A stretch of 12,181 nucleotides of DNA from CAZWVA01 sp964636885. Its GTDB lineage: Bacteria; Desulfobacterota_D; UBA1144; Nemesobacterales; CSP1-2. The notes beneath the pieces are model-generated. The model did not search any database. It was not told the origin of the DNA and saw only the letters and a list, made by a program, of their open reading frames with translations. The stretch is from contig CAZWVA010000073.1 in NCBI GenBank assembly GCA_964636885.1, positions 1-12,181 on the forward strand, in the 5' to 3' direction. Below, one piece after another: positions 1-7,086 of the stretch (positions are counted from its first letter, which is position 1; the number at the start of each line of letters is the position of its first letter). The position numbers were made by a program, and so were the translations under genes.

Positions 1-279
1 GAGGTCGTTAATCACGATCGTCGCTACCGCGATACCCGTGCATCCCCATGCAAACTCCTCTGTGACAAGGGCCGTCTCTATGGTGGAGAGCCCGACCCCA
101 CCGTACCTAGCGGGGATAGAGAGGTTTATTAGTCCGAGTTCACGTGCCTTGGCCACTATAGGGTGAGGGAATTCGGCCTTCTTATCGTAATGGCCTGCAA
201 TAGGAGCTATCTCTTTCCGGGCAAACTCCCTCGCTAGGTCCCTAATCATCCTCTGTTCTTCTGTTAAAGGAAACGCCAT
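1..279 (-). CDS. Acyl-CoA dehydrogenase, N-terminal part (runs off left edge)
   Basis: Flavoenzyme that would introduce the alpha-beta double bond into an acyl-CoA thioester, passing electrons to electron-transfer flavoprotein. Ninety-three codons are visible on the minus strand, starting at ATG 279-277 behind a purine-rich ribosome site (GGGGGAGAGG). The protein opens MAFPLTEEQRMIRDLAREFA and continues with a helix ending in EIAPIAGHYD, then ELGLINLSIP and a YGGVGLS stretch, then a TEEF helix. This is the classic order of the acyl-CoA dehydrogenase N-terminal helical domain. The FAD-binding middle domain and the catalytic glutamate lie outside the window, so substrate chain length cannot be judged. 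It is divergent from the sugar kinase gene and has a plausible promoter of its own. Family assignment is firm; the exact substrate is unknown. Confidence 0.9.
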   Translation of the reverse strand, partial: MAFPLTEEQRMIRDLAREFARKEIAPIAGHYDKKAEFPHPIVAKARELGLINLSIPARYGGVGLSTIETALVTEEFAWGCTGIAVATIVINDL

Positions 280-518
280 TCCTCTCCCCCGTTTCTTTCT
301 GGCCCTAGTAGTATAATTTTACAATAGTAGAGACGTAAATGATACTAAAAATCCTGGCATCAAAAACGGGAAAGATCGGGCTCCAATAGGGTACTTCTTG
401 AATCAAGTCACCCCAGCCGTTACGGTTTATATGTTTTCCATTCTTGTAAATGAGTGTAATATCATAGAGCGGGGATGACTCGAAAGGGTCGTCCACACGG
501 TTAAAAGGCGGTAAAGCC
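280..518. other. Intergenic region between divergent acyl-CoA dehydrogenase and ROK kinase genes
   Basis: A 239-base AT-richer spacer. It holds the leftward promoter described separately and an 11-base perfect palindrome CTTGAATCAAG at 397-407 that could bind a regulator. No convincing rightward promoter for the kinase was found. The best candidate is TTTTCC, 17 bases, then TAATAT, which is weak. A minus-strand reading frame crosses the spacer but has no ribosome site and no recognisable protein. Confidence 0.5.
310..339 (-). promoter_or_regulatory. Predicted sigma-70-type promoter for the acyl-CoA dehydrogenase gene
   Basis: On the minus strand a -35 box TTTACG (339-334, four of six consensus bases) is followed after 18 bases by a -10 box TATACT (315-310, five of six). 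Transcription would start near 303, giving a leader of roughly two dozen bases before the ATG at 279. This is a visual match only. Confidence 0.4.
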
Positions 519-1484
519 ATGGGAGACGTCGCTCTCGGTATCGATGTTGGGGGTACCAATCTGAGAAGCGCCCTGGTCGCTCGAAACGGAAGTATAACAA
601 AACGCCTAAGCGTCCTCTCGGAGGCGGATAAGGGAATAGAGTGCATTATCAAGAACCTGGCGGGTCTTATAGAAGGGATTATAGAGAGGGAAAGTGTAGT
701 CGGTATAGGAATCGGGATTCCTGGGATAATAGATTCGGCAAAGGGAGTACTAACCCAGGCCCCAAATATCTCTAATGTTGACAACTATCCCTTTAGAGAT
801 GTCCTTATGGAGAAGCTGGGAGGGGAGATACCGGTATTCATAGAAAACGACGCCAACTGCGCGGCAATCGGAGAATGGTGGGTGGGTGTGGGAAGGGACG
901 TGGGCTCGCTTGTAATCATAACCCTGGGAACAGGCGTGGGGGGCGGTATAATACTCAACGGGGAGCTCTGGCGCGGGGCGGACGGAATGGCGGGGGAAAT
1001 CGGACACATAACGGTCTATCCGGATGGGGCGAGGTGTAACTGCGGGAACTTCGGGTGTCTTGAGAGCTATGCCTCCGCAAGTGCCATAAGGCGCATGGTA
1101 AAGGAGGGCCTATCAGATACAGGGCTTGAGACCGTTCTTAGGGGAAAGATGGGTATGGTTCCTAAAGAGAGGATCCCTGAGATCGTAATGGAGGCGGCCA
1201 TGGAGGGCGATGGGTTTGCCCTACGGATCTGGAATGAGGTAGGAAAGGCATTAGGTATAGCGATTTCAGACCTTGTAAATCTCCTAAACGTCGAGATGAT
1301 AGTCATTGGAGGCGGGCTTTCCAACGCCTGGGATCTCTTTATAGACAGGGCGGTAAGAGAGGCAAAGAAGAGGGGGCTACGCGCCCCCACCAAGAGGGCT
1401 AGGGTTGAGAGATCCATCCTGGGAGACGATGCGGGCATCCTGGGTGCCGGATGCCTGGTGTTTAAGAACATAAGCGGAGCCTAG
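519..1484 (+). CDS. ROK-family sugar kinase, probably glucokinase
   Basis: Cytoplasmic ATP-dependent sugar kinase of 321 residues, the usual ROK length; glucose to glucose-6-phosphate is the likeliest reaction. In order: the N-terminal phosphate-binding loop DVGGTN (residues 9-14); a GIPG turn near 67-70; the sugar-binding and catalytic segment ENDAN with presumed base Asp111; the second nucleotide loop LGTGVGGG (136-143); the AGEIGH segment with Glu160 and His163; and the ROK zinc site CNCGNFGCLE, with Cys173, Cys175 and Cys180 joining His163. All hallmark residues are present, so it should be active, and there is no N-terminal helix-turn-helix of the ROK repressor type. The ATG at 519 puts the DVGGTN loop at the expected distance from the N terminus. 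The methyltransferase gene follows 40 bases later. Fructokinase or N-acyl-hexosamine kinase activity cannot be excluded. Confidence 0.9.
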   Translation: MGDVALGIDVGGTNLRSALVARNGSITKRLSVLSEADKGIECIIKNLAGLIEGIIERESVVGIGIGIPGIIDSAKGVLTQAPNISNVDNYPFRDVLMEKLGGEIPVFIENDANCAAIGEWWVGVGRDVGSLVIITLGTGVGGGIILNGELWRGADGMAGEIGHITVYPDGARCNCGNFGCLESYASASAIRRMVKEGLSDTGLETVLRGKMGMVPKERIPEIVMEAAMEGDGFALRIWNEVGKALGIAISDLVNLLNVEMIVIGGGLSNAWDLFIDRAVREAKKRGLRAPTKRARVERSILGDDAGILGAGCLVFKNISGA

Positions 1485-1524
1485 GGTTCCGGAGATAACG
1501 GATCGGGTTAATGCGTTCGACTCT

Positions 1525-2226
1525 ATGAGCTTAGGGTTTGAAATACTTGAAGACGAGACCGTTGACGGCCCCTATGGGCTTAAGATCATACAGAAGAAGA
1601 ACAACTACAGGTATTCTCAGGATTCGATTCAGCTTCTGGGTTTTGCCCGCGTAAAGGGAAAAGACGAGATTATAGACCTCGGAACCGGTTGTGGGATCAT
1701 GGCCCTCATATTGGCCAAAATGGGAATAGGAAGGAGGATCGTCGGGCTTGAGATTCAGAAGGAACTCGTAGAGGTTGCAGAGAGAAACGTAAGGATAAAC
1801 GGTTTTAAAAATAGGATCGAGATCTTAGAGGGCGATATAAGGGGCGTTGAGTCTCTCTTTTCGCCAGCCTCTTTCGACTACGTCATAACCAATCCCCCAT
1901 ATATCGAGACGAGAACCGGATTCATAAACCCCGGCTCAAAAAGGACAGTGGCCAGACACGAGGTTCTCTGCACCATGGACGATGTCCTAAACGCTATGGG
2001 ATACCTACTTAAGCCCATGAGGCGTGGGGCATGCGTTTATCCGGCCTCCCGGTTTGGCGAGCTTATTCTAAAGGCAAAAGAAAGGAGACTCGAACCCCAT
2101 AGGGTCCGGTTTGTCCATCCGAATCCAGAGGGGAAGGCTGAACTCGTCATGGTAGAATTCATAAAAGAAGGGAGGCCGAGGCTTGAGGTCCTTCCTCCCC
2201 TTTTTCCTACCACCTCGGCCTTATAA
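1525..2226 (+). CDS. TrmN6/YfiC-type tRNA1(Val) adenine-37 N6-methyltransferase
   Basis: SAM-dependent class I methyltransferase of 233 residues, close to the YfiC family size. The N-terminal piece ending NNYRYSQDSIQLLGFA matches the family entry segment before the Rossmann fold. Motif I DLGTGCG (51-57) binds SAM. An acidic residue at the end of strand 2 (GLEIQ, near 74-78) should hold the ribose. The NPPY tetrapeptide (123-126) is the adenine N6 target-base motif, and ARHE (143-146) follows as is typical of YfiC proteins. The expected product is m6A37 in a tRNA, but NPPY enzymes modify various substrates, so the target is inferred. The start is uncertain: no good ribosome site precedes ATG 1525, and no ATG or GTG lies in frame between it and the kinase stop. 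It overlaps tilS tail to tail by 20 bases. Confidence 0.82.
   Translation: MSLGFEILEDETVDGPYGLKIIQKKNNYRYSQDSIQLLGFARVKGKDEIIDLGTGCGIMALILAKMGIGRRIVGLEIQKELVEVAERNVRINGFKNRIEILEGDIRGVESLFSPASFDYVITNPPYIETRTGFINPGSKRTVARHEVLCTMDDVLNAMGYLLKPMRRGACVYPASRFGELILKAKERRLEPHRVRFVHPNPEGKAELVMVEFIKEGRPRLEVLPPLFPTTSAL
2163..2204 (-). terminator. Possible rho-independent terminator behind tilS
   Basis: Read leftward just past the tilS stop, GGGGAGG (about 2200-2194) can pair with CCTCCC (2175-2170) around an 18-base loop and is followed by the T-rich tail TTCTTTTAT. A longer-range alternative pairs AGGCCGAGG (2173-2181) with CCTCGGCCT (2213-2221), nine perfect base pairs. The element lies inside the last codons of the convergent methyltransferase gene, so it could serve only the leftward transcript. 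No free energy was calculated. Confidence 0.4.
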
Positions 2227-3589
2227 TGCGGATACTAAGTGCCTCCTTTCCCTTCACCTTGAATCTATCGTCTATCCTCATCCCGCCTATCCACATTATC
2301 TCGCCCCTGCTTAGGAATATCGGGGTTCTGTATCTTAGGAACCTGGGAACCTTCTCATCGATGAAGAAGTCCTTCACCTTTTTCATCGTTTTCATCCCGA
2401 GCGGAATGAACCTATCCCCCGGATGGAGGTTTCTTATCTCAATGGGAAACCCGACGGAATCTATGTCAAAGAAGGCGGTAAACCGGTCTTCGTCAAAGGA
2501 TTCCACCCCCCTGATTTCGACCTCAATCTCGACGTGAGGGAAATCCCATCTTCCTGTAGATGGAACAATGTATGAGAATTCGGGTTTCAGCCGTGATCTC
2601 CTGGTTACCAAGAGGAGGTCGTATCCCTTTGCAACCACGAGCCGGTCTGGAAGGGACACCTCGCCTGAGGGGCTTTGAGAGGAGAGGATCTCATCTACAG
2701 AGAATACGTGGGTGGAGGAGATCCGTCTTAGATCCCCTTTGAGCTTTTCTATAGCGATTCTTAAGACGGAAAGCCTTAATCCCTCAGGGATGGCCTTATA
2801 CCGGGATACTATTCCAATCAGTTCGTCGTTCTCCCGATCGAAAACGTATTTGAACGCCCTCTCAGCCTCGCTTCTTATAAAGTCCTCTTCTACCCTAAAT
2901 ATGCTTGCCGCCCTTGCAAGGGTCTCCTTGATCCTCGGATTGTACCTCTCAAGCCTCGGGATAAGGTCGTGCCTTATCCTATTTCTAAGAAAAACCATAG
3001 CCCTGTTTGTGGAGTCCTCAACCCAGTTGATTCCCTTGGATCTTAAGTAACACTCGATCTCGGATCTTCGTGTCTCTATAAGCGGCCTTATTATGTAGCC
3101 CTCAGATACAGGGGGGATCCCTGAAAGCCCGAGGGGGCCGCTCCCCTTTATAAGCCTCATGAGGACGGTTTCCGCCTGATCATCCAGCGTATGAGCCGTT
3201 GCGATTCTCTGTGCTTTGTATTTATCCAATACCTCTTTAAAGAACCCGTATCTTAGAACCCTTCCCGCCTCTTCAAGGGAGAGTTTTGACGTTCTCTTAA
3301 ATCCAATCGTATCTACTTCCTTGAGCTCAAATATAAGATCCATACCCTTTGCAATCCGTTCTACAAAATCGGCGTCTCTTTTTGCCTCGATCGGCCTTAT
3401 TCCGTGGTTCAGGTGAGAGACGATTAGCCTTAATCCGTATTCACTGAGCTCGGTTAGAATGTAGAGTAGCCCAAGAGAATCCGCCCCCCCAGAAACCCCC
3501 ACTACAACCGTATCTCCGGGGGTGAGCATGTTAAACCTCTTTATGGTCTTCCTTACCGAGGTTAATAAATCCGATTTGATTGGTGCCAA
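2207..3589 (-). CDS. tilS: tRNA(Ile)-lysidine synthetase TilS
   Basis: Cytoplasmic enzyme that attaches lysine to C34 of the CAU-anticodon isoleucine tRNA so that it reads AUA. It has 460 residues with the full bacterial domain set. The PP-loop SGGADS is at 33-38, LNHGIR follows at 60-65, then HTLDDQAETVLMRL (133-146), EDSTN (191-195) and RNRIRH (202-207), all signatures of the N-type ATPase and tRNA-binding core. The C-terminal TilS domain contains a LHPGDRFIPLG segment, then KVKDFF and WIGGMRIDDRF. The start is ambiguous. TTG 3589 keeps the usual N-terminal helix but overlaps the preceding gene by 59 bases and has GGAGG only two bases away. ATG 3529 has AGAGG six bases upstream and begins right after that gene's stop. 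It is the last gene of the pheT operon. AUA codons are common in the surrounding genes. Confidence 0.95.
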   Translation of the reverse strand: MAPIKSDLLTSVRKTIKRFNMLTPGDTVVVGVSGGADSLGLLYILTELSEYGLRLIVSHLNHGIRPIEAKRDADFVERIAKGMDLIFELKEVDTIGFKRTSKLSLEEAGRVLRYGFFKEVLDKYKAQRIATAHTLDDQAETVLMRLIKGSGPLGLSGIPPVSEGYIIRPLIETRRSEIECYLRSKGINWVEDSTNRAMVFLRNRIRHDLIPRLERYNPRIKETLARAASIFRVEEDFIRSEAERAFKYVFDRENDELIGIVSRYKAIPEGLRLSVLRIAIEKLKGDLRRISSTHVFSVDEILSSQSPSGEVSLPDRLVVAKGYDLLLVTRRSRLKPEFSYIVPSTGRWDFPHVEIEVEIRGVESFDEDRFTAFFDIDSVGFPIEIRNLHPGDRFIPLGMKTMKKVKDFFIDEKVPRFLRYRTPIFLSRGEIMWIGGMRIDDRFKVKGKEALSIRIIRPRW

Positions 3590-4193
3590 GTCCTCCAGAG
3601 ATTATTATCCTAAATGCGTCTTCAACGCTTATCGAAAGCTCCCTAACCTCGTCTTCGGGGATAAGCATGTAATACCCACCGGTTGGATTAAAGGCGGTTG
3701 GAAGGAATACCCCAAGTAGCCTCTTCCCCGATTCCGCGTCTTGTATGACACCCGTTACGAACCCTATCGAGTATATACCCTTTCTCGGAAATTCAAACAT
3801 CACTACACGCTTAATCCCCTCTAGTTCCTCGCCAAAGATCGTTTCGATTATATGCTTTGTTGCCTTATAGATGGTCCTTGCAAACGGGATCTTTGAGATA
3901 AGCTCTTCGCCAATATCAAGGAGCTTCCGGCCTATAAAATTCCTCGCAACCATCCCCGCAATAAAGACTACGAGGATCGTTCCTATAAGCCCTATGGCGA
4001 ATGTAACAACACGAAACAGGTAGGGAGGAAGCTCCGAGAGCGGTCCTAAGAGGAACCTAGCGGGGGCAGCGCTTACAAGACTGATAATCCATATACCGAG
4101 TTTAAAGAGTATAAATACCGTGAGTCCGAAGGGGACGGTAATGAGAAGACCGGCAAGGAAATTCCGCCTAAAAGAACTAATGGTTTGCCTCAT
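3531..4193 (-). CDS. DUF502 family inner-membrane protein
   Basis: Membrane protein of 220 residues, a normal DUF502 length; the molecular role of the family is not established. Two hydrophobic segments are evident: about residues 12-42, starting FLAGLLITVPFGLTVFILF, and about 60-83 (VVTFAIGLIGTILVVFIAGM). A soluble domain follows, carrying the family's IPFARTIYKATK segment near 100-111 and the later FLPTAFNPTGGYYMLIPEDEV region, an equivalent of the usual PT-x-NPT-G pattern. The gene starts at ATG 4193, which overlaps the ihfA-like stop in an ATGA arrangement, so the two are translationally coupled. Its end meets tilS. Related to COG2928-type proteins in plants and bacteria. Family assignment is firm; function is not inferred beyond membrane location. 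Confidence 0.85.
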   Translation of the reverse strand: MRQTISSFRRNFLAGLLITVPFGLTVFILFKLGIWIISLVSAAPARFLLGPLSELPPYLFRVVTFAIGLIGTILVVFIAGMVARNFIGRKLLDIGEELISKIPFARTIYKATKHIIETIFGEELEGIKRVVMFEFPRKGIYSIGFVTGVIQDAESGKRLLGVFLPTAFNPTGGYYMLIPEDEVRELSISVEDAFRIIISGGLGTNQIGFINLGKEDHKEV

Positions 4194-4480
4194 TCATTGG
4201 TCGGCTCTTTGTTGATGGCATCGCGTAGAAACCTACTCGGCTTAAATACAACCGCCTTTCTAGCCTCGATCTCTATCGTGTCTCCGGTGGCGGGGTTTCT
4301 TCCCTTTCTTGATTTTCTACTTTGAATCCGGAATGTACCGAATCTGGGAATCTTGATTCCTTCTCCGCTAGCCAGCTTTTCTTTAGCCATCTCAAAGAAA
4401 AACTCCACTATCTCCGCCGACTCCCTCTTTGAAAGCCCGATTCTCGTATGTATTACATCGGCAAGCTCTTTCTTCGTCAT
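4190..4480 (-). CDS. ihfA: HU/IHF-family DNA-bending protein, IHF alpha-like
   Basis: Small basic nucleoid protein of 96 residues that binds the minor groove and bends DNA as a dimer. The N-terminal helices include GLSKRESAEIVEFFFE (residues 15-30). Next comes the beta-arm region with IPRFGTF and the tip RNPATG, whose proline intercalates into DNA. The KAVVFKPSRFLRDAIN stretch completes the fold. The GLSKR segment and the position directly behind pheT favour IHF alpha, since pheT followed by ihfA is the enterobacterial order. No IHF beta partner is in the window, and a homodimeric HU-like role is possible. The start ATG 4480 is preceded by a GGGGGAG ribosome site in the 15-base gap after pheT. 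The family is certain, the subfamily likely. Confidence 0.85.
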   Translation of the reverse strand: MTKKELADVIHTRIGLSKRESAEIVEFFFEMAKEKLASGEGIKIPRFGTFRIQSRKSRKGRNPATGDTIEIEARKAVVFKPSRFLRDAINKEPTNE

Positions 4481-4495
4481 CTCTTTCTCCCCCTT

Positions 4496-6928
4496 TTATG
4501 TCTTTCTCAATTCCGCTCCAACGGTCGATTGAAGCCTGGAGAGCCCCCTTGCCTGGATATCATCCACCTCTTCGTCCGTAAGGGTCTTATCCGCAGCCCT
4601 TAGAACGATAGATACAGCCACGCTCTTTTTCCCCTTCTCGACCGAACCACCTTTAAACACATCAAACACGCTTACCTCTTCAATCAAATTGGGTTCTACC
4701 CTTCTTAGCTCATCTAGGATCTTCCCCACAGGCACGCCTTCATCGACGATCAAAGCTATATCCCTTCTGACCGACGGGAATTTGGGAAGCGGGGTGAATC
4801 TCTTCCCTGTGAGACTCGAATAGGCAAAGAGCTTTTCCAAATCGATCTCGAAGAGGAAAACCCTCTTTGAGACTTCGAGTTTCTCACGAATCCCGGGGTG
4901 AAGCTCGCCCATGTATCCTACCTCTTCATCCCCGATAAGAACCCTTGCGGATTTGCCCGGGTGGAGGAATTTGATCTGCGGGGCTTCTGCCTCCTCTGAG
5001 CCTATCGAATCAACAAACCGTGCCCTATTCGAAAGAGAGAAGGCCTCGATGATTCTTTCCAAGATCCCCTTTAGATCGAAGAAATCAAATTCCTCCTTGT
5101 CCCAAAGCTCCGGTTGTCGCCTTCCGGTTGCCACCGCAGCGATTCTTTTCACCTCTTCTGGGAGTCCGTATCCCCTCGGTATATACGCCTTGCCCACCTC
5201 AAACAGTCTTATATCCTGGACCTGACGATTGAGGTTGAGTATAACGTTTCTCATGATCCCCGGTAGGAGGCTCGTCCTCATAACCGAGCCCTCTCTCGTA
5301 AGCGGGTTCAGTATACCGAGAGGTCGGGTTCCATCAAATAAGGCGAGTAGTTCAGGGTCTTCAAAGCTATAGTTTATAACCTCGAAAAAGCCGAAGGATA
5401 CGAGTATCTCTTTTGCCCTCTCCTCCAACATCCTCTCCCTTTTTAAACCATCCGTCGTCATGGGGATAAGGGGAATCGTTGTAGGTATCCTGTTATACCC
5501 ATAGTGCCTCGCCAGCTCCTCTATAAGGTCTATCTCCCTGGTTAGGTCCACCCTAAATGTGGGAATCCTTAGGGTCATTTCGCCGTCTCTAGAACCCAGG
5601 ATTTCAAGCCCAAGCCCCTCGAATATCCTCCTTATGACATCGGGTTCGATTCCCGTGCCGAGAACGGATTCCATGCGCCTAATGGAGAGCCTTACCTCCC
5701 TCGGTTTTATCGGATTGGGATAGGCATCTATTCTCCCCTTTGCTACCCTCCCGGAGGCAAGCCTCCTTATGAGCTCGGAGGCCCTATCGAGCGCCGATAC
5801 GACGCCGTTCGGGTCAACCCCCCTCTCAAACCTGTATGAGGACTCGGACCTAAGACCCGTTCTCTTGGATGTCCTTCTAACCCTTACCGGGTTAAAATAG
5901 GCACTCTCAAGAAGGATGTTTCTTGTATCCTCTGAAACCTCGGTGTTCCCCCCACCCATCACACCCGCGATTGCGATCGGCCTTTTTACATCGCATATAA
6001 CCAGGTCCCCTTTGGTTAGATCCCTCTCTACGCCGTCAAGGGTCTTTATAACCTCTCCCTCCCTTGCGGATCTTACGAGGATCCTCCCACCCTCGATCAA
6101 ATCGTAGTCAAAGGCGTGAAGGGGCTGTCCCAGTTCAAGAAGGACGAAATTCGTAATGTCAACTACGTTGTTTATGGACCTTATCCCAGAGGCCTCGAGT
6201 CTCTTCTTTAGCCAGTCTGGAGAGGGAGCGATTTTCACATCCGTAATCACACGGCAGGAGTACCTGGGACACCCCTCAGGGTCTTGGACATCGACAGAGA
6301 CGAGTTCCTCTATGTCCCTTCCCTCCTCTAACACCCCGTATTCCGGATACTTCACCTCCTTCCCCAGAATTGCAGCAACCTCCCTTGCTATCCCAATTAC
6401 GCTCAGGCAATCGGGGCGATTCGGTGTGATCCCGATCTCAAAGACCACGTCGTTAAGCCCCAGGGCATCGATCAACCTGCTCCCCACATCTGCTGAATCG
6501 GGGAGGATCATTATTCCGTCCCCTTCGTCTCCGATCCCAAGCTCGTTTTCGGCGCAGAGCATCCCCTCCGAGACCTCTCCCCTTATCCTCGTGGACTGAA
6601 TCACGATCCCTTCCGGGAACTTGGCGCTGGGAGGGAGCTTTGCCCCAGAGGGCGCAAGTGCCACCTTATCCCCCGTTTTCATGTTTCTTGCACCGCATAC
6701 CACGCTGTAGTGCCTCGTGCCGTCTGTTACCTCGCAGAGAACAAGCTTCGAGGCGTTTGGATGTGGTCTAATGCTGAGGATCCGGGCAACGATTATATCT
6801 TGAAGCCCCTCCCCCATATACTCCAGGGATTCCACCTCGAGCCCAGCCATCGTGAGCCTTTCGGCAAGCTCCTGAGGGGGGATATCGAATTCCACGTATT
6901 CCTTAAGCCAACTTAGAGAGAATCTCAT
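4496..6928 (-). CDS. pheT: Phenylalanyl-tRNA synthetase beta subunit PheT
   Basis: Beta chain of the cytoplasmic alpha2-beta2 enzyme that charges tRNA(Phe). At 810 residues it is the usual bacterial size. In order: an N-terminal MRFSLSWLKEYVEFD opening; an EMAP/Myf-type tRNA-binding domain about 40-150, with SIRPHPNASKLVLCEV and EGMLCAENELG; the B3/B4 editing region, roughly 220-390, with VVDITNFVLLELGQPLHAFD and GVMGG; the B5 DNA-binding-like domain about 405-475; and the C-terminal anticodon-binding FDX-ACB domain from about 715, with FPSVRRDIALIV. The start ATG 6928 follows an AAGGA ribosome site. The gene heads the operon with ihfA, DUF502 and tilS behind it. Unusually, pheS is not in front: the upstream DNA is a short promoter region and then divergent lemA. 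The alpha subunit must be encoded elsewhere. Confidence 0.97.
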   Translation of the reverse strand: MRFSLSWLKEYVEFDIPPQELAERLTMAGLEVESLEYMGEGLQDIIVARILSIRPHPNASKLVLCEVTDGTRHYSVVCGARNMKTGDKVALAPSGAKLPPSAKFPEGIVIQSTRIRGEVSEGMLCAENELGIGDEGDGIMILPDSADVGSRLIDALGLNDVVFEIGITPNRPDCLSVIGIAREVAAILGKEVKYPEYGVLEEGRDIEELVSVDVQDPEGCPRYSCRVITDVKIAPSPDWLKKRLEASGIRSINNVVDITNFVLLELGQPLHAFDYDLIEGGRILVRSAREGEVIKTLDGVERDLTKGDLVICDVKRPIAIAGVMGGGNTEVSEDTRNILLESAYFNPVRVRRTSKRTGLRSESSYRFERGVDPNGVVSALDRASELIRRLASGRVAKGRIDAYPNPIKPREVRLSIRRMESVLGTGIEPDVIRRIFEGLGLEILGSRDGEMTLRIPTFRVDLTREIDLIEELARHYGYNRIPTTIPLIPMTTDGLKRERMLEERAKEILVSFGFFEVINYSFEDPELLALFDGTRPLGILNPLTREGSVMRTSLLPGIMRNVILNLNRQVQDIRLFEVGKAYIPRGYGLPEEVKRIAAVATGRRQPELWDKEEFDFFDLKGILERIIEAFSLSNRARFVDSIGSEEAEAPQIKFLHPGKSARVLIGDEEVGYMGELHPGIREKLEVSKRVFLFEIDLEKLFAYSSLTGKRFTPLPKFPSVRRDIALIVDEGVPVGKILDELRRVEPNLIEEVSVFDVFKGGSVEKGKKSVAVSIVLRAADKTLTDEEVDDIQARGLSRLQSTVGAELRKT

Positions 6929-6950
6929 TTTCCTTGGAGAATAAAACTAA

Positions 6951-6979
6951 ATAATTACATATTCTTAGAGAATGGTCAA
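6951..6979 (-). promoter_or_regulatory. Predicted promoter of the pheT operon, overlapped by a palindrome
   Basis: On the minus strand TTGACC (6979-6974, five of six -35 bases) is followed after 17 bases by AATTAT (6956-6951, four of six -10 bases). Transcription would begin near 6944, leaving about 15 leader bases before the pheT ATG, too short for a tRNA-sensing leader or attenuator. The spacer between the boxes contains ATTCT-TAG-AGAAT (6961-6973), a five-base-pair palindrome well placed to act as an operator. Confidence 0.45.
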
Positions 6980-6990
6980 TATGCGGGGGG

Positions 6991-7018
6991 AGAAACGGGT
7001 ATATTAGAACCCGGTTCT
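6991..7018. repeat. Inverted repeat upstream of the lemA promoter
   Basis: AGAAACGGGT (6991-7000) and ACCCGGTTCT (7009-7018) are complementary at nine of ten positions around an eight-base AT-rich spacer. The repeat ends five bases before the lemA -35 box and sits behind the pheT -35 box on the other strand, a usual place for a regulator binding site. It lacks a clean T-run on either side, so a terminator is less likely. No regulator gene is nearby. Confidence 0.5.
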
Positions 7019-7022
7019 TCTA

Positions 7023-7052
7023 TTGACTTGTCCCTCTTTATGTATATATGAT
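7023..7052 (+). promoter_or_regulatory. Predicted sigma-70-type promoter of lemA-DUF2207
   Basis: TTGACT (7023-7028, five of six -35 bases), an 18-base spacer and TATGAT (7047-7052, five of six -10 bases) form the best promoter match in the window. The start site would be near 7059, about 28-34 bases before the lemA start. Confidence 0.6.
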
Positions 7053-7086
7053 TAAGTCTGGACTCCATAAATCTACTTAAGGGGTT

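Noticed and set aside
473..492. Hairpin-like GATGAC...GTCGTC upstream of the kinase as an operator
   Set aside because: The arms mismatch at several positions, and there is no second copy in the window.
305..520. Minus-strand reading frame of about 71 codons (MALPPFNRVDD...) filling the acyl-CoA dehydrogenase/kinase gap
   Set aside because: No ribosome site before its ATG, no recognisable domain, and its end overlaps the predicted promoter of the acyl-CoA dehydrogenase gene; most likely chance.
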